Shown in pieces: positions 1 to 10,125 of a stretch of 64,000 nucleotides of DNA. Position numbers and translations under genes: made by a program. The stretch is taken from the NCBI RefSeq assembly GCF_030269515.1, contig NZ_BSTM01000005.1, forward strand, positions 164,357 through 228,356, read 5' to 3'. Source of the stretch: Actinomadura sp. NBRC 104412. Lineage in GTDB: Bacteria > Actinomycetota > Actinomycetes > Streptosporangiales > Streptosporangiaceae. Numbering within the stretch: position 1 is the stretch's first letter; each line of letters opens with the position of its first letter. A model generated the notes under the pieces. The model saw only the letters and a program-made list of their open reading frames with translations, was not told where the DNA came from and searched no databases.

Positions 1-228
1 CGCCGCGCCGCGCAGGTATGCGGCCACGGCCACCCCTGGAAGGTCGTCCTCGGCGAACGCGGCCTCGCGGATGGCCTCGACTTCGGCAGGGAACTCTTGC
101 TCGAGATCCCCGTAACTGACGTAGACCCCGCGTGCGAATCGATCGGCGAGCGTCCGCAATCGTGCCGGTCCCAGCCGGGCGGCGTGCGCGGCGGCGGCGG
201 TCTCGAACCGCTCCAGCGGGGTGGTCAC
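1..228 (-). CDS. drmC: Probable DISARM DrmC, N-terminal 76 codons (truncated by window edge)
   Basis: Only the first 76 residues are visible, starting at a GTG whose first bases overlap the drmB stop (GTGA), so the two are probably translationally coupled. The visible part is an Ala/Arg/Leu-rich helical segment with no catalytic motif. The assignment rests on position: in DISARM the gene after drmB is drmC, a phospholipase D-fold protein whose HKD motifs would lie further in, outside the window. In the family DrmC is a core component, though reported to be dispensable in at least one system. The product could be another accessory protein. A PLD HKD motif in the continuation would settle it. 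Confidence 0.6.
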   Translation of the reverse strand, partial: MTTPLERFETAAAAHAARLGPARLRTLADRFARGVYVSYGDLEQEFPAEVEAIREAAFAEDDLPGVAVAAYLRGAA

Positions 229-2126
229 GGCACCTCCGGGTAGAGCGCCAGGTCCGGGTCGCCGATGGGGACGACGAACCGCCGGTCGAGGAACTTGTTG
301 CCGCGTTCGCAGGTGGTCTCCGAGACGAACAGGCAGATGTGGCAGGCCGCGCCGTGCAGGAAGTCGGCGGGCGCCTGCGGGAGCCGGTCCGCGCACAACG
401 GGTCGGACGAGCAGTGCCGGGCGTCGGCCAGCGCCCGCCGGGTGAGCCGGACGAGTTGGTCCGGTTCGGCCAGCGAGACCAGCCCGCCGAGAGTGCCCTC
501 GGCGTCGGGGACGGCCGTGTAAATCAGGATCCCGCCGCGGTGCGGATCGTCATCGGTGGAGGAGTAGATCCGTTCGGACAGGCTGGCCGAGCTGTAGCCG
601 CATTCCAGTGAGATCGTGCGGATCAGCAGGTGGGACAGGGTGTGGAGGGCGATGAAGCGGGCCCCCGGCCAGTGCGCCATGGGGTCGAAGTCCGACATCG
701 TGGCGATGCGGTCGGAGTAGCGGTTCTTCCGGTGACGCGCGTACGCCTCCTGATGCAGCCGTAGCGCCTCCGAATCGGCAACCCTTTTCTCCCAGGCGAT
801 CAGCAGGTCCTCGGGCGGCCGCAGGAAGATCCCTTCTCCGCGTACCTCGCTGGCCGGCACCCAGGTCGGCCGGTCGCGGGCGAGCTGGACGATGCGGACC
901 AGCTCGGGGTCCTCGGGGTCGGGGGCGTCCAGCCGGGTGAAGCCGATCAGCGCACGTACCTCGCGCAGCCGCTCCGCCTGCACCACGTCGCCGTAGATTC
1001 CGGTGAGGGGTTCGGGCACGCCATCGATGTCGCGCCGGAGGGCGAAATCCAGGTCGGGGTCGGGTAGCCGCTGGGCGGAGAACACTTCCCACTCGGGGGT
1101 GCGCAGGTCGATGTGCCCGCTCGGCCGTTCGCCGCCGCCCGCTCCGGCCAGCTTGTCCTTGCGCCGTTCGACCGCCTCGGCGATCTCCTCGTCGCTCCAC
1201 TGGTCGAGCTCCCGGAAGGCGGGCGCGTTCTCGCGTGCCCACGGATACATCGCCGGCGGGAGCGACTCGATGATCCCCCAGTGCTGCTCGATCTTGGCGT
1301 CCAGGGCGCTGGCCCCGGACCGCGGGACGGCCAGCGCCGAGAGCGTCTTGGCGAACCACTGATTCGACGCGCCGACCACCAGCAGTTTCGGCGCTCTGTC
1401 GCAGCCCTGCGGGTCGAAGACGGCCAGATGCGGGTGGCGTCCGCGACAGCGCGGCAGGTTCTCCTCGCCGCGCCTGCCCTGCGCCTGGCGGATGTTGCGG
1501 TGCTCACCGCAATTGACGCACTTGATGTTGACGTTGGCGCCGAGGTTGCCGCCGTGGTCCTCCATGCGCAGCCGAGGGTGGGTCGCCTTCGTACAGGCCT
1601 CACCGCGGTGCACGAAGTGGCTGTAGGGGAACTCGTCAAGGTGCCCGTTCGTGCAGGTCAGGACGAAGCGCGCGGCCACCGCCAGCGGCTTGTTGCGCTT
1701 GCACCTGTCGTGGAAGAACCGGGCCTCGTGCGGCTTGCGGGGCTTGGAGTTCTCGAACTTGAAGATCCCCGAGTCGAGCGCGCCCAGCTCGTTGCAGGCC
1801 GTGCAGCGGAACCAGCTCGGGAACGGCACGACGGGCACGCCGACCCTGGACGCCGGGCCGGTGGCGTCCTGGTCGAGCCCCTCCATCCATGGAGCGGGCA
1901 TGAGCTTCTGCACGCTCTTGCCCACGCTGCGCTGGACCTCCTCCAGCAGGCGCGGCTCGGCGATCGGCATGGCGTCGGGCAGGCCCCGGTGGCTCCAGTC
2001 GTCCAGCCCCTTGATCAGGACCGAGAAGTTGGGCAGGTCGACCAGCGCCGCCACGCCGCTGGTGAACATCAGGTGGCTGGGCCGGACGCTGCCGACGCGG
2101 CGGCGGAAGGGTGCGGTCTCGGCCAT
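225..2126 (-). CDS. drmB: DISARM protein DrmB (DUF1998 family)
   Basis: A 633-aa protein with several cysteine clusters suited to zinc binding: FRCTACNELG near residue 107, a CTNGH motif near 155, KCVNCGEH near 200, and a C-terminal CHICLFVSETTCERGNKFLD. The last cluster is the DUF1998 hallmark found in proteins that partner superfamily 2 helicases. In DISARM, DrmB forms a complex with DrmA that recognises incoming phage DNA. The gene starts 3 nt after the drmA stop and ends overlapping the next gene, so it sits inside a tight operon. Length and motif layout look complete. The family assignment is from motif recognition and neighbours, and I am confident of it. Confidence 0.88.
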   Translation of the reverse strand: MAETAPFRRRVGSVRPSHLMFTSGVAALVDLPNFSVLIKGLDDWSHRGLPDAMPIAEPRLLEEVQRSVGKSVQKLMPAPWMEGLDQDATGPASRVGVPVVPFPSWFRCTACNELGALDSGIFKFENSKPRKPHEARFFHDRCKRNKPLAVAARFVLTCTNGHLDEFPYSHFVHRGEACTKATHPRLRMEDHGGNLGANVNIKCVNCGEHRNIRQAQGRRGEENLPRCRGRHPHLAVFDPQGCDRAPKLLVVGASNQWFAKTLSALAVPRSGASALDAKIEQHWGIIESLPPAMYPWARENAPAFRELDQWSDEEIAEAVERRKDKLAGAGGGERPSGHIDLRTPEWEVFSAQRLPDPDLDFALRRDIDGVPEPLTGIYGDVVQAERLREVRALIGFTRLDAPDPEDPELVRIVQLARDRPTWVPASEVRGEGIFLRPPEDLLIAWEKRVADSEALRLHQEAYARHRKNRYSDRIATMSDFDPMAHWPGARFIALHTLSHLLIRTISLECGYSSASLSERIYSSTDDDPHRGGILIYTAVPDAEGTLGGLVSLAEPDQLVRLTRRALADARHCSSDPLCADRLPQAPADFLHGAACHICLFVSETTCERGNKFLDRRFVVPIGDPDLALYPEVP

Positions 2127-2129
2127 GGG

Positions 2130-5100
2130 TCAGGCTCCCTTCGCCTCGGTCGTGCCGTCGTTCCCGGCTTCGTTCGTATCGTCGAAGGCGGACTGGCCGA
2201 GCTCGTCGCCCGCCGGTTCCTCCTCCTCCGGGTCGGCGGGCGGGCCGAACGACCACTCCGGCTCGTGATGCGGCGGGGCGAAGATCTGGTCCCCGCCCGG
2301 GAACAGCAGGTTGATCTCGTTCTCGGTCTCCCGCATGGACATCCCGGTGGTCATGGTCTCCCACCGGCCGTCCCCGGCATGCTTGAGCAGCCCGACGACC
2401 CGCTGCCGGTTCCAGGTGCCGTCCTCGTAACCAAGCCGGGCGGTGCCCGCGGACCTGCGCTCCTGCCACTTGTCCAGGACGACCTTGAGCCGTTCCTCCA
2501 GATAGCTGCGGCCGCGCTCGTGGGCGACGGCCTCGGCCCGCGCCAGCATCCGCTCGGTGATCTTCTGGACGTGGGCGCCGCCCAGGTCGACGGTGTAGGC
2601 GTCCGGATTGCGCGAGTACTCCTCCTCGGCGTGCCGGACGGCGGCGACCAGCGTGCCCGCCGTGCCCCGGTCCAGCGACCTGCGGGTGAACGGGGTGACC
2701 GACAGCGCCTCGACCTGCCGGTAGAAGGTGGCGTGGTAGTGCTCGAAGTCCTCGTAGTGGGCGAGGTCGCGTGGCCGGGACCAGTTGTAGAGGGTCACGA
2801 CCAGGCCCGGCCGTCCGGCGTCACGACCGACACGAGAGGACGCCTGAATGTACTCGGCGGTGTTCTTCGGCTGGCCCACCACCATCATCAGCCCGAACCG
2901 GGGCACGTCCACACCGACCTGGAGCATCGAGGTCGCCAGCACCGCGTCCACGGGCTGTAGCCCGGCACGCGCCCGGTCGCTGAACCGCTGCGCGATCGGA
3001 TGCGCGGGGACGACCTTGTCGCCGGACCTGGCCTTCCTGCGTTCCTTGATGAACCTGGCCATCTCCGCCGGTGCGTCGTAGCGCCGCCGGGAGGTGTCCA
3101 GCTCGGGGTCGAAGCCGTGGTCCAGCCGTTTCAGCACATCGCTGATGTCACCGGAGGAGATCCTGGACGTCAGCTCCTGGATGACGAGCATGCCGCTGCG
3201 GGTGACGATCCGGTCGGACATGCCGCGTGCCCTGCCGTGCCTGCGGACACGGGTCGTGACGTCGTCGTCGAGATAGCGGCGCATCCCCGCGAGCTCACGG
3301 GTGGCGTTGAAGTAGCCGACCAGCGTCATGTACGGATCGGCGGCCTCCCCATAGGAGTCGAAGAGGGTCTGCCCGGCCAGCAGCAGGATCTCGGCCACCC
3401 GTATCTCCGCTGACTTGATCCGCACACCGTGCGCGCAGACGCCCAGGTAGCGACGACCCGGAGTGGCCGGGGTGACCGGCTCCTGCCGGGAGAAGAACGT
3501 GTCGGCGACATCGGTGACCTGCGGCGGGAACACCGCGAGCCCGCGGCCGAAGACGCCGAGGACCTGCTGGCGGGCCCGCTTGGTGGTGGCGGTGGACGCG
3601 ACGATCTTCGGGCCGGTGAGCCCGTCCCGGTACGGCCAGGTGGACAGCTCTTCGACGGCCGTCTCGAACAGGCCCACCGTGGTGCCCAGCGCGCCGGAGA
3701 TGAGGTGCAGCTCGTCCTGGATGATCAGGTCCGGGGGGCGCAGCCGGACGACGGGATACGCCGTCACCGCCGGAAGCACGCCCTTCTTGTTGTGGCGGGT
3801 CGCGCACCCGGTCCGCTCGTCCAGGTCGTCGTGGCGGAAGCCGTGCCGGTCGCAACGGCTGCGGGCGCGGCCGAACAGGATGCCCGCGTACCCCTTCCAG
3901 GGGAGCTGGGCCAGCTTGTCGACGGTGGCGATGACCAGGCTGGGCGCGTACCTGTAGATCTCCTCGTCCACGGTGAGGATGGGCAGGCCCTCGTTCCGGG
4001 CGACCCGCCGGGAGAAGCGGCAGGCGTCCTGGCCCTCGCCGCGCGGGCAGTAGAGCAGGATGCGGCGCCGGTCCTCGTCGATGTGCAGGTCGAATTCGGC
4101 GCGCAACGGCTCCCCGCACCAGGGGCAGGCCAGGGTCTGCAGGACGTTGGCCCGGTCGCCGCGGCCGGCGTCGTGCGCCTCGATGACCTGGTTCTTGGCT
4201 TCCGTGAACCAGTTGGGCGACACCTTCGCGCCCACCCACAGGCCGATCCGGAACGGCTCGTCCCCCCAAAGGTCGGGGTCGTCCTGACGCAGTACCTCGG
4301 CCGCGCAGACGAGCGCGGCGGCGCGCTGGAACTGCTGGGCGGTGAGCAGCCGCAGCGTGTACCGCATGAGCACGGCCACACCCGCGAGTCCGTCCCGTGC
4401 GTTCTCTCCCGTTCCGAGGGTGCCCTGCAACCGGCGGATCGCGAACGTGTACGCGGTCAGGCCCAGGTACGCCTCGGTCTTGCCTCCTCCGGTCGGGAAA
4501 AACAACAGGTCGACGAGCGCGGTGTGGTCGGCGGCGCGCTCGGGGTGGCCCGGGTCGGTGAGGGACGGCATGTTCAGCAGGACGAACGCGAGCTGGAACG
4601 GCCGCCAGCTCGCGGCCGCCGCTCCCCTGGCGTCCACCTGCGCCATGGCCTCCTCGTAACTTTTGCCGTCCTGTCGAAGCGGCGCGAGCGCGGTACGGCG
4701 GCGTTGCAGGGCCATCGCCTCGTTGGTGAAGTGGAACGCCTTCAACGCGTCCGCGTGGAAGGGAGCAGACGGGTCGGTGAGCAGCCTGACCCCGGCGGCG
4801 ATGCGCTCGGCCGCCCGCCTCGCCTCGCGGACGGCTTTGGACGCGACCGGCTGGAGCGGCCCCGGCAAGGAAGGGATCTCCGCCTCTCGCTCGGCCAGCC
4901 AGGCGCGGTAGCCATCGACGAGCGGTTGCAACCCTTCCTTGAGGCGTTCAGGGGAGGCGGCGGCAAGGACGTCCATCGAAAGCTCGACGTGTTCCAACGG
5001 CGTGCCCGGCCCGGTCGGGGCGACGGTGGCCGGGACGTTGTGGATGGGAAGCCATGTGGTGGTGAGCCGGTGCGCGACCCGCTCCCCGTCCGCGACGTCG

Positions 5101-5996
5101 GCGTGCACGGCCACGTTCCGGCCCGCGGCGTAACGGCGCTCGTTGCGGTAGAGCAGCCGAAGATGCAGTTCCTCCTCGTCGTCGCCGACGGCGGCCAGAT
5201 CGTCGACGGGGTCGTCCACCGGCAGGAACACCGCTTTCGCCCCGTCGAGCGCCGTCACGACCAGCTCCGGCTGGAACAGCCAGGCGGTGTCCTTGCTGCT
5301 CACCGGTTCCTGCTGCTGATTGACCAGCGCGACCTCCACGACGCGCCGCCCGGACCGCGTCCGGACGTTCACCGCGAGCAGGACACCGGGCGCGTCCACG
5401 GGCTCCCCCGTCAACGGGAGCCTGTACGACCCCTCGGCGTCCAGCCGCACCTCGACGTCCTTGCTGATCGGCTCGCGTTTCCAGACCCGCACTTTCCTGC
5501 CGGTCTCGGTTTCCTCCTCGTGCTGCCTGTACTGGCCCCAGGACACGCGCACCGACACGGCGTCCACATGCTCGGGTACGCAGAAGGACAGCCCCATAGA
5601 GGACGCCCACATCCGTCCCAGCGCCTGCGGGCTCATGACATCCGGCAGCTCCGCCTCGGAGGCGTCCCCGCCGACGCCGCTCTCGGTGTCGGGCACCTCC
5701 CCCGCCGCCTGGATCACCGACTCCGGATCGTGCTTGGGCCCGAGCATGCCGACGAGGTACCGCTCGCGAGGCCCCATCGCCTTCGGCGCGAAAACCTCCT
5801 CGGGCCCGTCCCAGGGGCCGAGCAGGTCGCGCCGGATGAACTCCTCCAGCTCCTCACGCACCTGGAAGGACGTCGCAGCGGCGAACGTCTGCGGCACATC
5901 CAGCGGCGCCGGCCGGGGTACGGAGTTCGCCGTCACGCCCAAAGCAAGCTGCTCGCCATCAAGATCCGGGAACAGCCCATCGGCACTCTCGGACAC
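2130..5996 (-). CDS. drmA: DISARM helicase DrmA
   Basis: About 1288 aa. I chose the GTG at 5996 because a GGGGAGG ribosome site lies 7 nt upstream; the frame stays open to 6164 but that would overlap drmMI. Superfamily 2 helicase motifs are visible: Walker A FFPTGGGKTEAYLG near residue 500, a DEAH-like IIQDELHLISG near 760, STATTKRA near 803, and motif VI QASSRVGRDAGRPG near 1050. A CPWCGEPL cysteine pair falls between motifs I and II. In the family DrmA is an ATP-dependent DNA translocase that acts with DrmB on phage DNA. A 103-bp gap separates it from the upstream methylase, and drmB follows directly. No truncation or frameshift is seen. Confidence 0.9.
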   Translation of the reverse strand: MSESADGLFPDLDGEQLALGVTANSVPRPAPLDVPQTFAAATSFQVREELEEFIRRDLLGPWDGPEEVFAPKAMGPRERYLVGMLGPKHDPESVIQAAGEVPDTESGVGGDASEAELPDVMSPQALGRMWASSMGLSFCVPEHVDAVSVRVSWGQYRQHEEETETGRKVRVWKREPISKDVEVRLDAEGSYRLPLTGEPVDAPGVLLAVNVRTRSGRRVVEVALVNQQQEPVSSKDTAWLFQPELVVTALDGAKAVFLPVDDPVDDLAAVGDDEEELHLRLLYRNERRYAAGRNVAVHADVADGERVAHRLTTTWLPIHNVPATVAPTGPGTPLEHVELSMDVLAAASPERLKEGLQPLVDGYRAWLAEREAEIPSLPGPLQPVASKAVREARRAAERIAAGVRLLTDPSAPFHADALKAFHFTNEAMALQRRRTALAPLRQDGKSYEEAMAQVDARGAAAASWRPFQLAFVLLNMPSLTDPGHPERAADHTALVDLLFFPTGGGKTEAYLGLTAYTFAIRRLQGTLGTGENARDGLAGVAVLMRYTLRLLTAQQFQRAAALVCAAEVLRQDDPDLWGDEPFRIGLWVGAKVSPNWFTEAKNQVIEAHDAGRGDRANVLQTLACPWCGEPLRAEFDLHIDEDRRRILLYCPRGEGQDACRFSRRVARNEGLPILTVDEEIYRYAPSLVIATVDKLAQLPWKGYAGILFGRARSRCDRHGFRHDDLDERTGCATRHNKKGVLPAVTAYPVVRLRPPDLIIQDELHLISGALGTTVGLFETAVEELSTWPYRDGLTGPKIVASTATTKRARQQVLGVFGRGLAVFPPQVTDVADTFFSRQEPVTPATPGRRYLGVCAHGVRIKSAEIRVAEILLLAGQTLFDSYGEAADPYMTLVGYFNATRELAGMRRYLDDDVTTRVRRHGRARGMSDRIVTRSGMLVIQELTSRISSGDISDVLKRLDHGFDPELDTSRRRYDAPAEMARFIKERRKARSGDKVVPAHPIAQRFSDRARAGLQPVDAVLATSMLQVGVDVPRFGLMMVVGQPKNTAEYIQASSRVGRDAGRPGLVVTLYNWSRPRDLAHYEDFEHYHATFYRQVEALSVTPFTRRSLDRGTAGTLVAAVRHAEEEYSRNPDAYTVDLGGAHVQKITERMLARAEAVAHERGRSYLEERLKVVLDKWQERRSAGTARLGYEDGTWNRQRVVGLLKHAGDGRWETMTTGMSMRETENEINLLFPGGDQIFAPPHHEPEWSFGPPADPEEEEPAGDELGQSAFDDTNEAGNDGTTEAKGA

Positions 5997-6099
5997 AGGT
6001 GCGCCTCCCCGTACGTCATGTTGGCTGCGTATCGAGTACACGACCATAGACGTCTGACAGAACGGACCCCGAGACCACAAGCGGCAACGGCACTCCAGG

Positions 6100-9000
6100 C
6101 TATGGGCGCCCCTTCCTCTTCTTGTCGTGCAGTCCGGCCGCCACCTCGGCCGCGTATCGCTCATGGTTCAGCTCAAGCAGCCGGTCGACCAGCTCCCGCT
6201 GGACAGCCGGACCCACCGTGTAGCGCGTCTCCCGCCCGACGCGATGGTGCCCGTGGTCGAGCTGGGGGATCAGATCATCCCACTGATAGGCCCGGCACAC
6301 GGCCTCGTCGATCCTCCTGTGGATATCCCGCAACTCCACGACGCCCCAGTCGGTGCAGTTCGGATCATGCACCATGTTGTACGTCTTGGTCAGCCCAGCT
6401 TGGCGGGCCAGCATGAACCCTCGCCGAAACTCATCCAGCCGTTGTCCGAGCTCCCGCATCTCCGGTGTCATCGCCGGCAACGGCAACGTCTCAAAGACGT
6501 CTGAAGGCGTGTAGCGGAGGTCGGCCTTCATAGAGGAGGCTCGTGAGAGTGCCCACCAGTAATGGTGCGCACTGCTGAGCAGAGCCAGCTTCGACCTGTC
6601 CTCTGTTGGGAACACGGCCAGCATGTGGGAGAATACTTGACCAGTCGGGACCGTTACAGGCATGACGGTTTTACTCACGAGCGCTATCACTATGACCTCG
6701 TCCAGCCCCGTGAGCGCTAGGAGTAATTCGGGACGCCGAGCCTCAAATTGCCACCAAACATCCCGAGCTCGCTGACTATATGATACTAGCGACCGTTCGG
6801 GCTTTACCAATCGCGTCACTTGATCATAGCACCTACCATAGCCCTTTGCCCGACCCTCCGACCAATCATGAAAGTTGATTACCCAACGACTAGCAGAGCA
6901 GTCAGGCCTAGCATTTACATCCTGTCCAATTAGGTAGGGCTGCAGGACATCGCCGTTTCGAGCATCCTCAGCTATAAGTTCTTTAGCTTCCGAAGGCGTA
7001 AGAGTAAACCCCCGCCCCCAAATCTTTGTTCCATGAATACACATACCAAAATTAGTAGCGAGCCGATAGGGATTGCCACTTACGCGAGACAGCCCATCCA
7101 GGGACGGCGTGATACCAGGAACCACGATACGACCGAGCTGGAAAATAGAATTTTTCCCCAAGGTAGCCCGGCTGATCCAGACTGCACAGAACTCCAAGAC
7201 AGCACTTCGCGACGGCCATGGCTCACTCTTGATAGCTCGACGAATGACCGCATCGTCGGAAACGATCTGGTCCAGTCCAACACGGCGACTATCACCTTGC
7301 GCAAGAGTGTTTGTTGCAAGGATACCCGTCTGGCCAGAGTCACCCAGCAGCGCCACAATACGTAGCAAGAAATAGGCGACCAGGTCAGCAGTACCGCGCG
7401 TACCTCGGACGCCACGACCAATATATTTCACCAAGTAGTCACGATAAGCCTGGCCAACAGCGGGCCCAAGTTTGGTACCCCCCAGGAAAGGTGGGTTACC
7501 GAAGATCGCATCGAAGCCACCCTTATGGAAGACTTCCGGGAAGGCGAGAGGCCAGTGAACAAGTCGGCGAAGAGAAAGAGACTCTTCATGGGGAAGGTCA
7601 GTGCGAACCCAGCGAGCGAGCTTCTCTCGGGCGGACGATCCACCATCCGACATCCATTGGGCAGCCGCTTGCACGGCATGGCCGGAGGCTCGGTCCAGGC
7701 CGGTCCTGCCTTGCTTGGCGTAGTGCAAGGCCGCGCCAACGGTAAGGTTTGCAAGGAAGCGGGCAGCCTCGGTTTCCTGCTCGATCTCGGCGAGTCTTTT
7801 GCGCTTAGCTTCCAGTTTCGCGAGGTCGGTCCCGTCGACGCGTGACAGGTCCCGGCGCATAGCCGCGATGGTTGGAAGCATGCCACGCAGGCGGTGGACC
7901 AAATCACGGATGGGTGCGGAGAGGTCGAAGAGGGCTCGCTCGTCGCTGTGCAGTTGACGGCCGCGTTCGGCGTCCATGTGCATGACTTCGAGCTGGTCGA
8001 GGGACGTGATGCCGAGAAGCGAGTCTCCGCAGATAAGGCGGTCGTCGAGAAACGCGAAGGGGCGGTTCGGGTCCATGGAGATCAGCCAGAGCGACAGCTT
8101 GGCCATCTCCACGGCCATATCGTTGATGTCCACCCCGTAGAGGCAGTTCTCAATGATGTGGCGACGGGCGTTGATGACGACCGGGTCCAGGTCAGCGTCG
8201 GTCTGCGGATCGATGGATTCGGCACGGTGGCCGGTGGCGCGTTCGTCGCCCTCGACAAGCCATGCGTTGACCAGGTGGTTGGCGAGATAGCGGCATGCGG
8301 CCACCAGGAACGCTCCTGAGCCCATGGCTATGTCGGCGACCTTCAGCGACAGGATTTCAGCGGACGATCTCGGCTTCCATTCGTTCCTGTCGGCCGTTTG
8401 GAGCGGTCCCGGTGAATAGACGAGTGGTTCCAGGGCACCTTCGACGACCTTCTCGGCGAGGTTCCTTGGTGTGTAGTGGGTGCCGGTGTTCTTACGGAGG
8501 GGTGATTCGGTGACGAAGAGTTCATCCGTCAGGATGACCACGGGCAGGTTGCGGAGGTCGCGGCGGATGAGGTTGAAGAACGGAAGCAGCCGCTCGGTCA
8601 GCGGGTAATCGCCGCGGGTGACGGCGAGGAGCTTGCGGCGTGCCTCCTGCTTGTCCGCGTCCTTGAGTGGTGCCAGTCGCTTTTCAAGGGCCTTGGGAGA
8701 GCCGATCCGGGAGTCTTTGAACTCGACGGCGAGCCGGTCGGACAGCGACTGGACGTCCGAGGCGGACGCGGCGAACTCCTCAAGCTTGCTGAGCGGGACC
8801 TCCGCCTCGTGGCCGGCCTTGCCGACGAGCCCGACGTAGGTCTCTTCCGCGTGGAAGCCTGAGTAGCTGAGTAGCCCCTCGTACACATAGCCGATCTGCT
8901 CGACGTCGAGAGTCCGGAATGAGAGCTTGCGGCGCTCGCGGGACTTGCCGGTCCCGGTCTCTACGTATTGCACCGCCTGGAGGATGTGCAGGATCGTGCG

Positions 9001-10125
9001 GTCGTCTATTTCATGGGGTAGCCACGGGAAGCGGTCGGCTTGGAAGATTGAGCCGTCCTGGCCCCGCATCCGCATATCGGGGTGGTCGACGCCGTCGTGG
9101 ACGGCGTTGAACAGGGCGAGCAGGCGGTGCCAGCCGTCGTAGGTGTGCTCCAGGTCCTCTTCGCTGCCGATCCGTGCGCGCCGTTCCAGTTCCGTGCACA
9201 GCAGCCCCGCGGAGTAGGCCGTCCGGTACAGCACCTTGTCGGAGGGCAGCAGGCGCCGTTCCTCGGCGTAGAGAATGAAGATGATGCGCATCAGTACGGT
9301 GACGGCACCGCGGTAGACGTCGTGGGCTTTGACGTCCCCGATGCCGGGGCCGTCTCGGTCCTTGTCGGCGGTGTGGGCGCGTCCGATCGCGGCGACCAGC
9401 AGTTCCACGGCCTGCCGGACCTGGACGCCCAGCGCCTCGGTGATCTCCTCGCCGTTGTCGGCGCTCGCCTCGAAAAGGCGGGGCAGCGTCTCGTCCTCTG
9501 GGACGGCGAAGAAGCGAGATCGGCCGAGAAGGGACATGAACGCGCGCACCACGTCTCGTTCGGCGGCCTCGTGCCAGCCGAGCGAGTCGAACATCGCGGT
9601 GGCGGTCGGGCGTTCTCGTGGCGCCCACACCAGGACGAACCAGCGTCCGTCCGTGGCCAGGCCGAGCGGAACGTCATGGTGGCGGCACAGCCTGGCGAGA
9701 CGGTCGACGGGGGTGGCCGGCCAGATGGAGCCCTTGATGCGCCGTGTCGGAGCGTCATCGCTGATCAGGCCGAGGAGCCTGATGGCCTTCGTGTCCAGCT
9801 CGTCCTCGGTCCCCGGGTCGCGCAGGACGAAGGACGGCTCGATGGTGGTCTGGTGCTCGGGCACCTCAATCGCCAGAGAGGCGCCGTCGAATCGAACGAG
9901 GTCGTCCCAGCCGAGCAGATCGCGGAGTACCCAGTCGCACCAGGACCGTCCGGGAAGTTCGGTGTGTTCCAGGCGGAGCCGTTCACGGGTCCGAGTATCG
10001 ATCGTCTCCAGTGTCGGCCAGGTCCGGCGGATGACGGGAAGGCTGAGGAAGGGCCCCGAGAATTCGATCAGCTCCAGCCATCGAGTGTGGTCGAAACCGT
10101 CTCTGCGTCTCGGAACTCGCGCCAT
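6100..10125 (-). CDS. drmMI: DISARM adenine methylase DrmMI, copy 1 (drmA-proximal)
   Basis: A 1341-aa type IIG-like N6-adenine methyltransferase. An N-terminal alpha/beta region is followed by TGTHYTP near residue 545, the SAM-binding motif DIAMGSGAFLVAACR near 595, and the catalytic motif NPPF at 877-880. Residues 880-1160, where the target recognition domain should lie, are encoded by DNA of about 50% GC, against 65-70% on either side. The ATG at 10125 has a GAGAGGGG ribosome site. The protein is homologous along its whole length to the second copy at 17929-21972. It lies more than 7 kb from drmD, so it must use a promoter inside the cassette and probably heads a unit with drmA, drmB and drmC. 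In DISARM the methylase marks host DNA as self. It looks intact. Confidence 0.88.
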   Translation of the reverse strand: MARVPRRRDGFDHTRWLELIEFSGPFLSLPVIRRTWPTLETIDTRTRERLRLEHTELPGRSWCDWVLRDLLGWDDLVRFDGASLAIEVPEHQTTIEPSFVLRDPGTEDELDTKAIRLLGLISDDAPTRRIKGSIWPATPVDRLARLCRHHDVPLGLATDGRWFVLVWAPRERPTATAMFDSLGWHEAAERDVVRAFMSLLGRSRFFAVPEDETLPRLFEASADNGEEITEALGVQVRQAVELLVAAIGRAHTADKDRDGPGIGDVKAHDVYRGAVTVLMRIIFILYAEERRLLPSDKVLYRTAYSAGLLCTELERRARIGSEEDLEHTYDGWHRLLALFNAVHDGVDHPDMRMRGQDGSIFQADRFPWLPHEIDDRTILHILQAVQYVETGTGKSRERRKLSFRTLDVEQIGYVYEGLLSYSGFHAEETYVGLVGKAGHEAEVPLSKLEEFAASASDVQSLSDRLAVEFKDSRIGSPKALEKRLAPLKDADKQEARRKLLAVTRGDYPLTERLLPFFNLIRRDLRNLPVVILTDELFVTESPLRKNTGTHYTPRNLAEKVVEGALEPLVYSPGPLQTADRNEWKPRSSAEILSLKVADIAMGSGAFLVAACRYLANHLVNAWLVEGDERATGHRAESIDPQTDADLDPVVINARRHIIENCLYGVDINDMAVEMAKLSLWLISMDPNRPFAFLDDRLICGDSLLGITSLDQLEVMHMDAERGRQLHSDERALFDLSAPIRDLVHRLRGMLPTIAAMRRDLSRVDGTDLAKLEAKRKRLAEIEQETEAARFLANLTVGAALHYAKQGRTGLDRASGHAVQAAAQWMSDGGSSAREKLARWVRTDLPHEESLSLRRLVHWPLAFPEVFHKGGFDAIFGNPPFLGGTKLGPAVGQAYRDYLVKYIGRGVRGTRGTADLVAYFLLRIVALLGDSGQTGILATNTLAQGDSRRVGLDQIVSDDAVIRRAIKSEPWPSRSAVLEFCAVWISRATLGKNSIFQLGRIVVPGITPSLDGLSRVSGNPYRLATNFGMCIHGTKIWGRGFTLTPSEAKELIAEDARNGDVLQPYLIGQDVNARPDCSASRWVINFHDWSEGRAKGYGRCYDQVTRLVKPERSLVSYSQRARDVWWQFEARRPELLLALTGLDEVIVIALVSKTVMPVTVPTGQVFSHMLAVFPTEDRSKLALLSSAHHYWWALSRASSMKADLRYTPSDVFETLPLPAMTPEMRELGQRLDEFRRGFMLARQAGLTKTYNMVHDPNCTDWGVVELRDIHRRIDEAVCRAYQWDDLIPQLDHGHHRVGRETRYTVGPAVQRELVDRLLELNHERYAAEVAAGLHDKKRKGRP

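Noticed and set aside
3429..6416. Long open frame on the plus strand opposite drmA
   Set aside because: It is the antisense shadow of a clear helicase gene in high-GC DNA. It has no motif and its composition is dominated by Arg, Gly and Pro. The same applies to long frames at 1113-2960, 20302-22248, 26071-27636 and 33730-37068.
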